In this document: piece by piece, positions 26,596 to 36,339 of the stretch | Position numbering within the stretch: the stretch's first letter is position 1 | Layout of the letters: each line of letters starts with the position of its first letter | NCBI GenBank assembly: GCA_017504965.1 | Contig: JAFVQD010000008.1 | Coordinates: 171,595 to 235,594 of the forward strand | Length of the DNA stretch: 64,000 bases | Origin: Bacteroidales bacterium | GTDB taxonomy: Bacteria; Bacteroidota; Bacteroidia; Bacteroidales; UBA932 | Reading direction: 5' to 3' | Notes under the pieces: generated by a model | Seen by the model: only the letters and a program-made list of their open reading frames with translations | What the model was told of the DNA's origin: nothing | The model's database searches: none | Made by a program: the position numbers and the translations under genes

Positions 26596-27180
26596 TTATT
26601 TTTTCTTACTAACGTCTTTAGGCTCAGCCTCAGAGATGTTCTGAGGGATAGCTGTTCTAACTATCTTCTGCTGATCTGCATCAAGAGCGGCATATTTCTT
26701 ACCGAAGTGCTGGGTAGCGAAATCATCACGGATAGTGTTGATAGCTCTAACCAAAGCATTTTGTACTTCTAGATAGATCTCATAGTGGGTACTACGGTCA
26801 TTCTGAAGAGAAATCACACCTTCTGACACAGGATAAGTACCGAAACCTTCGATCTCCTTATCTTTTTTAGCAGATAGTTTCTCGTTGTTAGTAGGGTTAG
26901 TTAAAAAGTCAATAACGATTTGATCCAGCTGGCTAACATCAGAAATATATTCAGAACCGGCAAATACTGCGTCCCTCGAGTTAATCTTAACTTCCAGGAT
27001 GTTACGACGATTGACTTTGATATCTTCTACCTTAGCATTTTTGTCAGGCATAGGGGGAAGACGTCTTGAAAGACCTTGCTCAGAGTCCATTGTAGAAACC
27101 ATTAGGAAGAAGATCAACATTAGGAAAGAGATATCCGCCATTGATCCGCCGTTAATTTCGGGTGTTTTCTTAGATGCCAT
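26596..27180 (-). CDS. exbD: ExbD/TolR-family proton-channel protein (first copy)
   Basis: A 194-aa bitopic protein with a transmembrane helix at about 12-30 (MADISFLMLIFFLMVSTM) including the conserved aspartate in ADISF, and a periplasmic domain longer than that of the downstream copy. It lies between the small membrane protein and the second exbD. Paired unequal exbD genes after one exbB are usual in Bacteroidetes. Confidence 0.88.
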   Translation of the reverse strand: MASKKTPEINGGSMADISFLMLIFFLMVSTMDSEQGLSRRLPPMPDKNAKVEDIKVNRRNILEVKINSRDAVFAGSEYISDVSQLDQIVIDFLTNPTNNEKLSAKKDKEIEGFGTYPVSEGVISLQNDRSTHYEIYLEVQNALVRAINTIRDDFATQHFGKKYAALDADQQKIVRTAIPQNISEAEPKDVSKKK

Positions 27181-27194
27181 ATCTGTTCGTTTAA

Positions 27195-27653
27195 TTAACG
27201 TTTCTTAATTGCATTCATTACAATACCACCAAGTAGTGAAACGATAACGCCCACAAATAGGATGTAAGTAAGAATAAGAATAGTGTCGGTCATTTTGAAA
27301 GTAGTAGCAGAAGGTTGTTCAGCTACGTTTACAGCTACAGGGTTACCTGAAGCCAAGAAATAAGACGCAACTACTAGTACAACTGCAAGAACCAATACCA
27401 ATCCAGTACTCTTAATAGATTTCTTGTTACCGAAAGTGGCAATACAAGCAAGTACAAGGATAAGGGCGATTGCAAGTACTATCAGAGCGTACACCCACCA
27501 CAGAAGACCGTCAACAAGTGTAGTAGAGCTAAGGACATCAGCCAAGTTTGACAAGGCAAACTGACCTGAGCCGTTCTGAAAATAGAACAAAGCTATGATC
27601 ACTACACCGACAGCTAGTAGGACGTATTCTAATATTTTTGCAAATTTTGACAT
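27195..27653 (-). CDS. small polytopic membrane protein of the exb operon
   Basis: A 152-aa protein with four hydrophobic segments at about 8-24, 47-70, 80-100 and 123-147 and no recognised motif. It lies between exbB (24-nt gap) and the first exbD (14-nt gap) and is therefore likely co-transcribed. A membrane protein of similar size is often found at this position in Bacteroidetes exb operons, but I know of no assigned function. A role as accessory subunit of the proton channel is inference from position only. Confidence 0.75.
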   Translation of the reverse strand: MSKFAKILEYVLLAVGVVIIALFYFQNGSGQFALSNLADVLSSTTLVDGLLWWVYALIVLAIALILVLACIATFGNKKSIKSTGLVLVLAVVLVVASYFLASGNPVAVNVAEQPSATTFKMTDTILILTYILFVGVIVSLLGGIVMNAIKKR

Positions 27654-27677
27654 AATTAAAAATTCAAGTCAGTTTGA

Positions 27678-28478
27678 TTATTTATTTAGGTATCTAACTA
27701 CTAGGTCTACTAGAGAGATTGATGCATCTTCCATAGAGTTTACGATAGAGTCAATCTTAGAAACTAGATAGTTGTAAATAACTTGAAGGATAATCGCAAC
27801 GATAAGACCACCTACAGTTGTAATCAAAGCGACTTTCATACCACCTGCTACAAGGGTCGGAGAGATGTCACCAGCGATCTGGATCTCATCGAATGCCTGA
27901 ATCATACCGATAACTGTACCCATGAAACCAAGCATAGGAGCGATAGCGATAAATAGAGCGATCCAACCAAGGTTAGACTCTAGCTGACCCATCTGAACTG
28001 AACCGTAAGAAACGATAGTTTTCTCAACAGCCTCAGCACCCTGATCTGCACGAAGAAGACCTTGGTAGAAGATAGAAGCAACTGGACCTCTTGTATTGCG
28101 GCAAACTTCTTTAGCAGCCTCAACACCACCTTCGTTAAGGGCAGCCTCAACAGCAGCGATAAGCTTTTCATTGTTGGTAGTTGCCATGTTAAGGTAGATA
28201 ATTCTTTCAATACAGATTGCAAGACCAAAGATCAAACATGCAAGTACTGTAGCCATGAAGCCAGCACCACCCTCGATGAATTTGGTTTTAAGAGCTTGGT
28301 GAAGAGCAACTTCTTTAACAGGAGCAACTTCTTCTGCAGGAGCAGCAACTTCTTCAGTTGCAACTGAGTCTGCAACAACTTCAGTAGCTTGAGCAGCTTC
28401 CTCAGTTTGTGCTGAAGCGTATTGAGCAGAGAAAGTCATCAGACCTGCAACTGCCAAAAACATGAAAAATTTTTTCAT
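27678..28478 (-). CDS. exbB: ExbB/TolQ/MotA-family proton-channel protein
   Basis: A 266-aa protein of the MotA/TolQ/ExbB family with three membrane helices in the family part (about 75-95, 165-190, 210-235) and the signature LGFMGTVIGMIQAFDEI. Unusually it begins with a cleavable signal peptide (about 1-23, ending ASA-Q) followed by an Ala/Glu/Val/Pro-rich acidic segment (about 24-55) before the first family helix. The mature N-terminus would thus lie in the periplasm, as in other Bacteroidetes ExbB proteins. First gene of the exb unit. Confidence 0.9.
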   Translation of the reverse strand: MKKFFMFLAVAGLMTFSAQYASAQTEEAAQATEVVADSVATEEVAAPAEEVAPVKEVALHQALKTKFIEGGAGFMATVLACLIFGLAICIERIIYLNMATTNNEKLIAAVEAALNEGGVEAAKEVCRNTRGPVASIFYQGLLRADQGAEAVEKTIVSYGSVQMGQLESNLGWIALFIAIAPMLGFMGTVIGMIQAFDEIQIAGDISPTLVAGGMKVALITTVGGLIVAIILQVIYNYLVSKIDSIVNSMEDASISLVDLVVRYLNK

Positions 28479-28641
28479 AAAAGTTTTGAATGATTAGTTA
28501 TTAAACAAATTATTAAATAGTTGATTTATATTTATTTACAAATATCACATCCTACTTGTTAATTTTCTGTCTCCTAATCTCCTAAGCGTGTACTCACAGA
28601 AAATATGGCCAAAGTTAGAAATTATTTTTTAATTATCACCA

Positions 28642-29670
28642 TTACTTTGAAATTTCTCCTCTAATATTTTTACTCATATTTACCCTAACATCATTATTAT
28701 CAGGGTATTTACCCAGTAAAAAATATAGTTTTGCCAAAGCTGCTTCTATCGTAGAGTCCTCTCCACTGACCACACCTATCTTTTTCAGGGCTACCCCTGT
28801 GGCGTATGCATCCATATCCACCCGCCCTGCATGACACTGTGAGACGTTTACCACGATGATACCATTATCCACCAGCTGTCTCACCGCATCGATGAATTTA
28901 CCGTTGGTAGGGGCGTTGCCCGAACCGAATGTTTCGAGTATTACAGCTCTCAACCCCTCTACCTTATTAAGGATAGAGATATTGTTCACACTCATCCCCG
29001 GAACTATCTTCACTATCGCCACATTAGGATCCATATCATAGTGTACTTTAAAATCCTTTCCCCATTTCGGATATCTTATCAGATCTGGATTGAATCTTAT
29101 ATGGATCCCCACATCTGCCAACACAGGATAGTTTGCAGACCTGAAAGCCCTGAAGTTCTCAGCATTGTACTTGGTAGTCCTGTTACCGCGATACAGCTGG
29201 CTCTCAAAATAGATACACACCTCCGGAACAAGGGCCCTCTCCTCATCATCTTTAGCTGCCGCAATCTCTATGGAAGAGATCAGATTCTCCTTTCCGTCAG
29301 TCCTGAGCATACCGATAGGGAGCTGACTGCCGGTAAAGATCACCGGTTTTCCAAGATTCTCAAGCATAAAGCTGAGGGCAGATGCAGTGTATGACATAGT
29401 ATCTGTCCCGTGAAGGACGACAAAACCGTCATATTTATTATAATTGATCTCTATTATTCTGACAAGTTCCTGCCAGAAAGGGATATCTGCATCAGATGAA
29501 TCTATAACAGGATCGAATGAGTATGAATCAAGTTTGTACCCGAACTTTTTAAGCTCTGGGACCTCCTCCATTATATGAGAGAAATCAAATGGAGCCAGTG
29601 CCTGAGTCTGAGGATCTATCTTCATCCCGATAGTCCCACCTGTATATATTAACAGTATAGAAGTATCCAT
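28642..29670 (-). CDS. ansA: type I (cytoplasmic) L-asparaginase
   Basis: A 342-aa asparaginase hydrolysing L-asparagine to aspartate and ammonia. The N-terminal catalytic threonine region is YTGGTIGM and the second catalytic block is VLHGTDTMSYTA. There is no signal peptide, which places it in the cytoplasmic type I class. It starts two bases after the tatD stop, and dprA-tatD-ansA form a tight unit. 163 bp without a gene separate it from the exb operon, where I see an A/T-rich region but no clear -7 box. Confidence 0.92.
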   Translation of the reverse strand: MDTSILLIYTGGTIGMKIDPQTQALAPFDFSHIMEEVPELKKFGYKLDSYSFDPVIDSSDADIPFWQELVRIIEINYNKYDGFVVLHGTDTMSYTASALSFMLENLGKPVIFTGSQLPIGMLRTDGKENLISSIEIAAAKDDEERALVPEVCIYFESQLYRGNRTTKYNAENFRAFRSANYPVLADVGIHIRFNPDLIRYPKWGKDFKVHYDMDPNVAIVKIVPGMSVNNISILNKVEGLRAVILETFGSGNAPTNGKFIDAVRQLVDNGIIVVNVSQCHAGRVDMDAYATGVALKKIGVVSGEDSTIEAALAKLYFLLGKYPDNNDVRVNMSKNIRGEISK

Positions 29671-29671
29671 A

Positions 29672-30448
29672 TTACTGAATATTGAAAAGTGTCAATGCAT
29701 TATTTGTGGTTATCTCCTCCACCTTCTCTATGGAGCAGTCTTTAAGCTGTGCTATCTTGGCGACGATCTCCTTGAGATATGAGGGTTCATTCCTCTTCCC
29801 CCTGTATGGAACAGGGCTGAGCCAGGGGGAGTCTGTCTCCAGTACCATCCTCTCCAGGGGAAGTCTCTCTACCACACCCGCCACTGTCGCCTTCTTATAT
29901 GTGACGACACCACCTATACCTACCATAAAATCACCATATTTATTTATCCTCTCATAAGTCTCATAACTCCCTGAGAAGGCGTGGAAGACACCTCTGGGTC
30001 TGATACCATCCCTCCTTAACTGCTCCAGGACCTCATACAAATCCTCTGTAGCCTCCCTAAGATGTACTATAATCGGACAGTCTGCTGATGCAGCCATAAC
30101 TATCTGCTCATAAAAGACCCTCTTCTGCTCTGTCATAAATTCCCTGCTCCAGTATCCGTCAAGTCCTATCTCCCCCACTGCGCAGAATCTTCTCCCCGCA
30201 AACTCCCTCTTCACAAAATCGAGTTCCTCTTCCCAGTCCCCTTTAACAGATGTGGGATGGAGACCTATGGCAGAATAGGCAAACCCAGCCAGTCTTTTCT
30301 CCACTTCACACATATCTCCGTAGGAAGAGCTGTCTATCCCGGGCATTATACATTTGTATACCCCTGCCTCCTTGGCTCTGGTCACGACAGAGTCAAAGTC
30401 CTCCCTGAAATCCTCATCATACAGATGTGTATGGGTATCTATTATCAT
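29672..30448 (-). CDS. tatD: TatD-family metal-dependent DNase
   Basis: A 258-aa TIM-barrel hydrolase. The metal-binding H6-T-H8 is in IIDTHTHLYDE, the family block GEIGLDGYW is present, and DSPWLSPVPYRGKRNEP closes the barrel. TatD enzymes degrade DNA 3'-5' and act in repair or DNA fragmentation; paralogues (YcfH, YjjV) are hard to tell apart. The start overlaps the dprA stop by 4 nt (ATGA). Confidence 0.88.
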   Translation of the reverse strand: MIIDTHTHLYDEDFREDFDSVVTRAKEAGVYKCIMPGIDSSSYGDMCEVEKRLAGFAYSAIGLHPTSVKGDWEEELDFVKREFAGRRFCAVGEIGLDGYWSREFMTEQKRVFYEQIVMAASADCPIIVHLREATEDLYEVLEQLRRDGIRPRGVFHAFSGSYETYERINKYGDFMVGIGGVVTYKKATVAGVVERLPLERMVLETDSPWLSPVPYRGKRNEPSYLKEIVAKIAQLKDCSIEKVEEITTNNALTLFNIQ

Positions 30449-31560
30449 ATCTTTAAAGTAAAATAGCCTATCAGATCGGACTCTATCCTCCCTTCAAGTT
30501 CAAGTTCGGTGATATTGGTCATCAGCTCCCCCCTACCAAATCCTGTCCGATCGAGAAGATCATCCACTGTAGCTTTTTTATGCTCATACAGCACACCGAC
30601 AATCCCCTTTTTACATTCATTATCACTTTCAAAGATAAGAAATTTTGCTCTCATATCCCTATCTTTTGAGATATTTTTCCACCCCAGAGAACTCCTTACT
30701 GAGTTTTTTCCGGTCACCATCTCCGCATATGACTCCTTTATCAGCAAATTACACCCCTCCGAGAGTTTGTCATATATACCACCCGGAACTGCAAACACCT
30801 CCCTGTCATAGGATCTTGCCATCTTGGCTGTGATCATCCCTCCTCCATCTTTTGTAGATTCTATCAGAATAGTGGCATCGGCCAATCCCGCTATAATTCT
30901 GTTTCTACGGATAAAATTTATAGCCACAGGCGAAGTTTTAGGGGGAAAATCTGAGACCACCCCACCACAATCCAGCATCTGCGCCGCCACGCTTCTATGG
31001 AAAGAGGGGTATATGGTATCCAGCCCCGTGGCCATAGCACCTATGGTGGGGAGACCAAGTCTGAGAGCAGCCTTATGTGCAGTTATATCCACTCCGTATG
31101 CCAGACCGCTTACTATCAGAGGGGGCGACTCCAGTTCTGCTAATGACTCAAGTATCTCCTCACAAGCCCTCTTTCCATAGTCTGTCATCTTTCTGCTCCC
31201 TACTATGGATATTACCCTGACGCTGTTCATATCGCCATTACCTCTGAAGTAGAGAACCACAGGTGCATCAGGACACTCCTTCAGCCTCCAGGGATAGTCA
31301 CTGTCCTGAATATAATAGATCCTCACATTATGGGTGTCTGCCCACTCCACATCCTCCCTCCCCCTCTCGAGCTGGAGAGGATTGAGGATCTCGTCTATGA
31401 AATGGCTCCCTTTTCCGAAAATATCTGTCAGTTCCCTTCTGTTCAAAGAGAAAATCTCACTTGGACGGGAAAATCTCCAGACCAGATCTCTGGCCTTGTC
31501 GCAAGAGTAGTTGAAAATCCTGTTGACAGCACAGGCATAAACCAGTTCGTCGTATTCCAT
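30445..31560 (-). CDS. dprA: DNA processing protein DprA/Smf
   Basis: A 371-aa protein that loads RecA on incoming single-stranded DNA in natural transformation and is also kept in species not known to transform. The Rossmann-like DprA core has ISIVGSRKMTDYGKRA, VSGLAYGVDITAHKAAL and RNRIIAGLADATILIES. A winged-helix DML1-like domain forms the last 65 residues (KKATVDDLLDRTGFGRGEL). An N-terminal helical SAM-like region is present. I use the ATG at 31560 because a -7 box (TACTTTTG) ends seven bases before it, so an upstream TTG would lie inside the promoter. The transcript is probably nearly leaderless. Confidence 0.92.
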   Translation of the reverse strand: MEYDELVYACAVNRIFNYSCDKARDLVWRFSRPSEIFSLNRRELTDIFGKGSHFIDEILNPLQLERGREDVEWADTHNVRIYYIQDSDYPWRLKECPDAPVVLYFRGNGDMNSVRVISIVGSRKMTDYGKRACEEILESLAELESPPLIVSGLAYGVDITAHKAALRLGLPTIGAMATGLDTIYPSFHRSVAAQMLDCGGVVSDFPPKTSPVAINFIRRNRIIAGLADATILIESTKDGGGMITAKMARSYDREVFAVPGGIYDKLSEGCNLLIKESYAEMVTGKNSVRSSLGWKNISKDRDMRAKFLIFESDNECKKGIVGVLYEHKKATVDDLLDRTGFGRGELMTNITELELEGRIESDLIGYFTLKI

Positions 31561-31566
31561 AATCTG

Positions 31567-31574
31567 CAAAAGTA
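31567..31574 (-). promoter_or_regulatory. -7 box of dprA-tatD-ansA, start-proximal
   Basis: Minus strand TACTTTTG matches TAnnTTTG and ends six bases before the dprA ATG. Transcription would begin at or within a few bases of the start codon. Confidence 0.5.
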
Positions 31575-31642
31575 GACCGGAACACGACGAACAGACGGCA
31601 CAAAAAACAATTTGTGACGAAAATATTTTTAAAATTCCCGCA

Positions 31643-32692
31643 TCAGATAATCAGCATAGCATCTCCATAGGTACCGAACTTGTACCCCTCACTCAAAGCC
31701 ACCTTATATGCCTTCATCACATTCTCATACCCTCCGAATGCTGCTGCAGACATAAGCATAGTGGATAGCGGCATATGGAGGTTGGTCACCAATGCTGTAG
31801 GGATCACAAACTGGTAAGGGGGGAATATGAACTTATTGGTCCATCCCTCAAATGGGCTGATCTCATTTTTGGTGGTAACAGGTGTCTCCACTGCTCTTGC
31901 TACAGTGATACCTACGGCAAATACCCTTTTACCTTTTGCCTTGGCATTGTTTATCATCTTGGTAGATTCTTCAGAGATATAGACCTGTTCAGAATCCATT
32001 TTGTGTTTTGAGAGGTCCTCCACATCCACTGTGCGGAAATGGCCCAGCCCCATATGGAGTGTGATATTGGTCCAGTCCACACCTTTGATCTCCATCCTCT
32101 TGAAAAGTTCACGGCTGAAGTGAAGACCGGCTGCCGGAGATGCTACAGCACCCTCTTTTGAGGCAAAAATGGTCTGGAAACGCTCTGTGTCGATCTCCTC
32201 TGCGTGTGGTCTGATCCACTTGGGGACAGGTATCTCACCCATAGAGTACAGTGTCTGTTTGAACTCCTCGTATGTACCGTCATACAGGAATCTCAGTGTT
32301 CTGCCTCTGGAGGTGGTATTGTCGATCACCTCTGCCACCAACGAGTCATTTTCACCGAAATAGAGTTTATTTCCTATTCTGATCTTTCTTGCAGGATCTA
32401 CCAGTACATCCCACAAACGCTGCTCTCTGTTAAGCTCTCTAAGGAGGAATACCTCAATCTCTGCTCCGGTTTTCTCCTTATTACCGCTGAGTCTGGCAGG
32501 AAAAACTTTTGTATCGTTAAATACAAAGACATCCCCTTCATCGCAATAGTTGATAATATCCTTGAACACTTTGTGTTCGATCTCGCCTGTGTCCTTATGG
32601 AGTACCATCAGACGTGACTCATCTCTGAAATTTGCAGGATACTTTGCGATCTGCTCTGCAGTAAGATTAAAATTGAATTGTGATAGTTTCAT
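31643..32692 (-). CDS. queA: S-adenosylmethionine:tRNA ribosyltransferase-isomerase
   Basis: This enzyme (349 aa) adds the epoxycyclopentane-ribose from SAM to 7-aminomethyl-7-deazaguanine in tRNA, the penultimate step to queuosine. Family blocks seen are [24 protein letters not shown] at the start (full length kept), [20 protein letters not shown] and the C-terminal [18 protein letters not shown]. It lies 14 bases after the ctpA-like gene on the same strand. Other queuosine genes are not in the window. Confidence 0.94.
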   Translation of the reverse strand: MKLSQFNFNLTAEQIAKYPANFRDESRLMVLHKDTGEIEHKVFKDIINYCDEGDVFVFNDTKVFPARLSGNKEKTGAEIEVFLLRELNREQRLWDVLVDPARKIRIGNKLYFGENDSLVAEVIDNTTSRGRTLRFLYDGTYEEFKQTLYSMGEIPVPKWIRPHAEEIDTERFQTIFASKEGAVASPAAGLHFSRELFKRMEIKGVDWTNITLHMGLGHFRTVDVEDLSKHKMDSEQVYISEESTKMINNAKAKGKRVFAVGITVARAVETPVTTKNEISPFEGWTNKFIFPPYQFVIPTALVTNLHMPLSTMLMSAAAFGGYENVMKAYKVALSEGYKFGTYGDAMLII

Positions 32693-32706
32693 TATGTAGT
32701 CAAGTT

Positions 32707-34239
32707 TTATTTTACTAGTTGTATAACATTGTCTATTTCTGCAAATATGGGGTAGAAAGCCTCATCTTCAAGTTTTGAGTATCTCCCTATCATAGCCCTT
32801 ATCTGGGTCATTATGATATCCTCCGATATCTTCCACTGGGACTCTACCACGCGGATAGAGTTGTCCCTCAGGTAATTTTTGAATTCTCTCTCCAGATTCA
32901 TACTGTCCATCAAGATATTGAGTTCCTCCAGATTCTCTATCGCCTGGAGCTCCTTTCTGTATCTGTCCGCCATCCGGATACTGAACTTCATCTGTGCGGA
33001 CTGTCTGTTTATCTTCACCAGAAGATCTGTCACACCCACTGTATCCACAGGGACGAATACATCTGGAATTATGCCGCCCCCACTGCTTGGAATACTGTCT
33101 TTCTCCATCATCTCTCCGTGGATATACCTCTCGACGATATCTTCATTGTAAGAGGTGTCATCTCCCTTCTCATAAGGTTTCTGGATATATCTTCCGGTCG
33201 GTGTATAGTACTTGGCCACTGTAAGCCTTATTCCGGAGTTGTCAGAGAAGTATATCGGCTCCTGTACAAGACCTTTCCCATACGAACGTCTTCCGACGAT
33301 CAGACCTCTATTATTGTCCTGGATGGCCCCGGCAAAGATCTCACTTGAAGAGGCAGAGTTCTCATTGATCAGGACCACCAGCTCCAGATCCTGGCACAAC
33401 CCATTGCCGGAGGCTTTAAAGTCCTGGCGCTCCCTGTGCAGCCCCTGCATATATACGATGATCTGGTCCTTTTTCAGAAACTCATTAGAGAGATACAGTG
33501 CCTGATCGAGGTAACCTCCCGGATTATCCCTGAGGTCAAATACCAGCTTCTTCATCCCTGCTGCCCTGAGCTTGACAGTCGACTGCAAAAACTCCAGATA
33601 GCTGCTCTTCGAAAACTTGGAGAGCTTTATATAACCGGTAGTATCATTCAGCATATAGGCAACATCCACACTTTTGATAGGGATTTTGCCTCTGACAATC
33701 TGAAAATCGACCAGTTCGCCATCCCTTCTGACTTTGATATTGACCTTGGTGCCCGAAGTCCCCCTGAGCATTTTCATCATAGAGTCCTGCGGGAATTTCA
33801 CCCCTGCCACATTTCTGCCGTCTATCTCCACTATCCTGTCCCCTGCCACAAGTCCCACCTTTTCAGATGGGCCTCCGGCCAATACACTGATCACTACCAG
33901 AGTATCAGATGGGACATTGAAGGTGATCCCTATCCCATCGAAGTTGCCCTGAAGCCCCTCATCAGCCTCTTTAAGTTCCTCGGGTGGGAGATAGACCGAA
34001 TGGGGGTCGAGTTCTTTAAGTATCTCCGGGATTATCTTCTCTGATATCGCATCATAATCTATGCTGTCCACATAGTTTTTCTCTATCTGCTGGAGCACCA
34101 GAGAGATCTTATCCCAGTTATGGGATGTCACCTTGTTTGAACTATATTTCCCATAGTCCACCCATTTGGTAATCACACTACCAATCATAATGAGGATAAT
34201 ACCCCACAAAACCTTTTTCAGAACTCCGAATTTGTCCAT
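32707..34239 (-). CDS. C-terminal processing (S41) protease with PDZ domain
   Basis: A 510-aa membrane-anchored periplasmic serine protease of the CtpA/Prc family. It has an N-terminal signal anchor at about 10-30, a PDZ domain at about 95-175 ([30 protein letters not shown]), then the S41 domain with [15 protein letters not shown], the nucleophile region [14 protein letters not shown] and the general-base lysine in [11 protein letters not shown]-terminal 120-residue helical extension follows. The ATG overlaps the dCMP deaminase stop (TAATG). Substrates are unknown; the family trims envelope proteins. Confidence 0.9.
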   Translation of the reverse strand: MDKFGVLKKVLWGIILIMIGSVITKWVDYGKYSSNKVTSHNWDKISLVLQQIEKNYVDSIDYDAISEKIIPEILKELDPHSVYLPPEELKEADEGLQGNFDGIGITFNVPSDTLVVISVLAGGPSEKVGLVAGDRIVEIDGRNVAGVKFPQDSMMKMLRGTSGTKVNIKVRRDGELVDFQIVRGKIPIKSVDVAYMLNDTTGYIKLSKFSKSSYLEFLQSTVKLRAAGMKKLVFDLRDNPGGYLDQALYLSNEFLKKDQIIVYMQGLHRERQDFKASGNGLCQDLELVVLINENSASSSEIFAGAIQDNNRGLIVGRRSYGKGLVQEPIYFSDNSGIRLTVAKYYTPTGRYIQKPYEKGDDTSYNEDIVERYIHGEMMEKDSIPSSGGGIIPDVFVPVDTVGVTDLLVKINRQSAQMKFSIRMADRYRKELQAIENLEELNILMDSMNLEREFKNYLRDNSIRVVESQWKISEDIIMTQIRAMIGRYSKLEDEAFYPIFAEIDNVIQLVK

Positions 34240-34658
34240 TATTCGTACTTGCAAATCTCAATACCGGCCCTTTCGAGCAGCTCCAGCCCATCGGTATTTC
34301 TATAGTCCTTGTTATACACTACCCTGCGGATACCGGCCTGAATAATCAGTTTGGAACACTCCATACAGGGTGCATCTGTTACATAAAGTGTAGCCCCTTC
34401 ACTGCTGTTGTTCGACTTGGCCACTTTGGTGATAGCATTGGCTTCAGCGTGCAAAACATAACTTTTGGTCTGCCCCAATTCATTCTCGCAGACATTTTCA
34501 AATCCTGCAGGTGTCCCGTTGTACCCATCGGAGATGATCATCTTGTCCTTGACTATAAGTGCACCCACTTTGCGTCTTACGCAATATGAGTTTTCAGACC
34601 ACACCTGAGCCATTTTCAAATAACTCAGATCAAACTGTTTCTGCTTTTCTGTCACCAT
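34239..34658 (-). CDS. deoxycytidylate (dCMP) deaminase
   Basis: A 139-aa zinc deaminase converting dCMP to dUMP for thymidylate synthesis. The zinc/catalytic motif is H70-A-E72 (VLHAEANAI) and the second half is DAPCMECSKLI. The NGTPAGFENVCE region fits dCMP deaminase of the ComEB type rather than cytosine deaminase or tadA. The start at 34658 follows the acyl-CoA ligase stop by seven bases; a longer frame would overlap that gene by 55 nt and is rejected. Confidence 0.88.
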   Translation of the reverse strand: MVTEKQKQFDLSYLKMAQVWSENSYCVRRKVGALIVKDKMIISDGYNGTPAGFENVCENELGQTKSYVLHAEANAITKVAKSNNSSEGATLYVTDAPCMECSKLIIQAGIRRVVYNKDYRNTDGLELLERAGIEICKYE

Positions 34659-34665
34659 ATCATTT

Positions 34666-36327
34666 TTATTTATGTCTCTGATACAAATATCTCTTGATAC
34701 TCCTCTTAGGGGTCTTTTCAAACTCCTCAGGAGAGAGCTCTATCCCAGCTATCTTGCAGTAATTGGGGAGCACTTTGTTCACCTCTTTGAGCCCCTCATT
34801 GAGTTTTTCAATAAGCTGCTCCTTATTCAGATTCTCCTTATCCCTCAACTCCTGGTCCGGATAGATCAGAGCGATGAGTTTGTCTCCATCCTCCACCACC
34901 AGCGATTCACCCACATAAGGCATATTGTTCAATTCGCTCTCTATCTCTTCAGGGTAGATGTTCTGTCCAGAAGGGCCGAGGATCATAGTTTTGCTTCTAC
35001 CTTTGATATACAGGAAGCCGTCACTGTCCATTATACCCAAATCTCCGGTCTTGAACCATCCGTCTTCTGTAAAGCACTCGTCAGTAGCCTCCTGATTCTT
35101 ATAGTACCCCAGGAACACATTATCACCTTTCACCATCACTTCGCCGGGGATATTCTGAGGGTCCGACGAATCGATCTTAACCTCCATCCTTGGAGCTACC
35201 TGTCCACAAGAGTAGAGTTTTGCCTTGTCCCAGTGTGCATATGTAATGATAGGTCCGCACTCGGTCATACCATAACCCACTGTATATCTGAAGCCCACTT
35301 TCTTGAAGAAGGCCTCCGCCTCTCTATTGAAAGCTGCACCGCCGAGGATAATCTCCTCAAACTGTCCGCCAAATGTCTCGTCCAGTGTAGTATTTATCTT
35401 CTTATAGATAGCCTGGTCGATCACAGGAAGCTTTAAGAGAAGTTTCATACTCCCCTTCTCGATGATAGGCTCGAGCTTTTTCTTATAGATCTTCTCGATG
35501 ATCATAGGTACAGCGACAATAATACTCGGCTTCACCTGCCTGAATGCCTCCATAATCACCTTAGGGGTCGGGAGCCTGGTCAGGAAGTGAACGTGAGCAC
35601 CTACTGTCATCTCAAACAGGAACTCAAACATAAGTCCATACATATGTGCCAGCGGCAGCATAGAGACCACCTGTGAATTATTATTCATATTCGGCTCAGC
35701 CTCATATGCAAACAGGACATTCGACAAAAGTGAACGGTATGGGAGCATAACGCCTTTTGAGAAACCGGATGTACCAGATGTATAGTTAATCAGAGCCAGC
35801 TCTTCAGGGCTATCCTCGTGATATGAAATGTGCTCAGGGCCGAAACTCTTTGGATATTTCTTTCCGAAATACTCGTTAAGATGCTCTCTGGCATCATCTA
35901 TACTGTCATTTGCTGTATATACCAGTGAAAAATCTGTCAGAAGAATCACAGCCTCCAGTGCCGGCATATCCGACTGCATCAGCCCCTCCCAGATCACATC
36001 ACCCACAAAAAGGATTCTCGCTTCAGAGTGATTTACCAAGTGGGCGATATTACTCGATTTGAATTCGTGCAGAATAGGTACAGGTACTGCCCCGTATGTG
36101 GTACAAGCCAAAAATGCCACACCCCAGTTCGCCTGGTTTTTGGAGCAAAGAGCCACTTTGTCCCCTTTCTTGATGCCGCAAATCTCAAATATCAGATGTA
36201 TCTTCTCGATTCTTCTGGCCACATCCCTGTAATAGAGTGTGACACCTTTGTAATCGGACAAAGCGGGGCGATCCCAGTTTGTCTTCATACTCTTCTCGAT
36301 CATTTTGTTCAATGAAACATTAGCCAT
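34666..36327 (-). CDS. AMP-dependent long-chain acyl-CoA/ACP ligase
   Basis: A 553-aa ANL-superfamily adenylating enzyme. The AMP-binding motif is INYTSGTSGFSKGV, and GYGMTECGPI and the hinge region GWFKTGDLGIMDSDGFLYIKGRSK are clear. The C-terminal lysine lies in the SPEEFEKTPKRSIKR segment. It activates fatty acids for lipid synthesis or degradation; CoA versus acyl-carrier protein as acceptor cannot be told. It sits between an MsbA-type exporter and dCMP deaminase, which is weak support for an envelope-lipid role. Confidence 0.85.
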   Translation of the reverse strand: MANVSLNKMIEKSMKTNWDRPALSDYKGVTLYYRDVARRIEKIHLIFEICGIKKGDKVALCSKNQANWGVAFLACTTYGAVPVPILHEFKSSNIAHLVNHSEARILFVGDVIWEGLMQSDMPALEAVILLTDFSLVYTANDSIDDAREHLNEYFGKKYPKSFGPEHISYHEDSPEELALINYTSGTSGFSKGVMLPYRSLLSNVLFAYEAEPNMNNNSQVVSMLPLAHMYGLMFEFLFEMTVGAHVHFLTRLPTPKVIMEAFRQVKPSIIVAVPMIIEKIYKKKLEPIIEKGSMKLLLKLPVIDQAIYKKINTTLDETFGGQFEEIILGGAAFNREAEAFFKKVGFRYTVGYGMTECGPIITYAHWDKAKLYSCGQVAPRMEVKIDSSDPQNIPGEVMVKGDNVFLGYYKNQEATDECFTEDGWFKTGDLGIMDSDGFLYIKGRSKTMILGPSGQNIYPEEIESELNNMPYVGESLVVEDGDKLIALIYPDQELRDKENLNKEQLIEKLNEGLKEVNKVLPNYCKIAGIELSPEEFEKTPKRSIKRYLYQRHK

Positions 36328-36339
36328 ATTGTCAACATT

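Noticed and set aside
33436..34044. 202-aa open frame on the plus strand.
   Set aside because: Antisense to the S41 protease gene, which has full catalytic motifs; no evidence for an overlapping gene.
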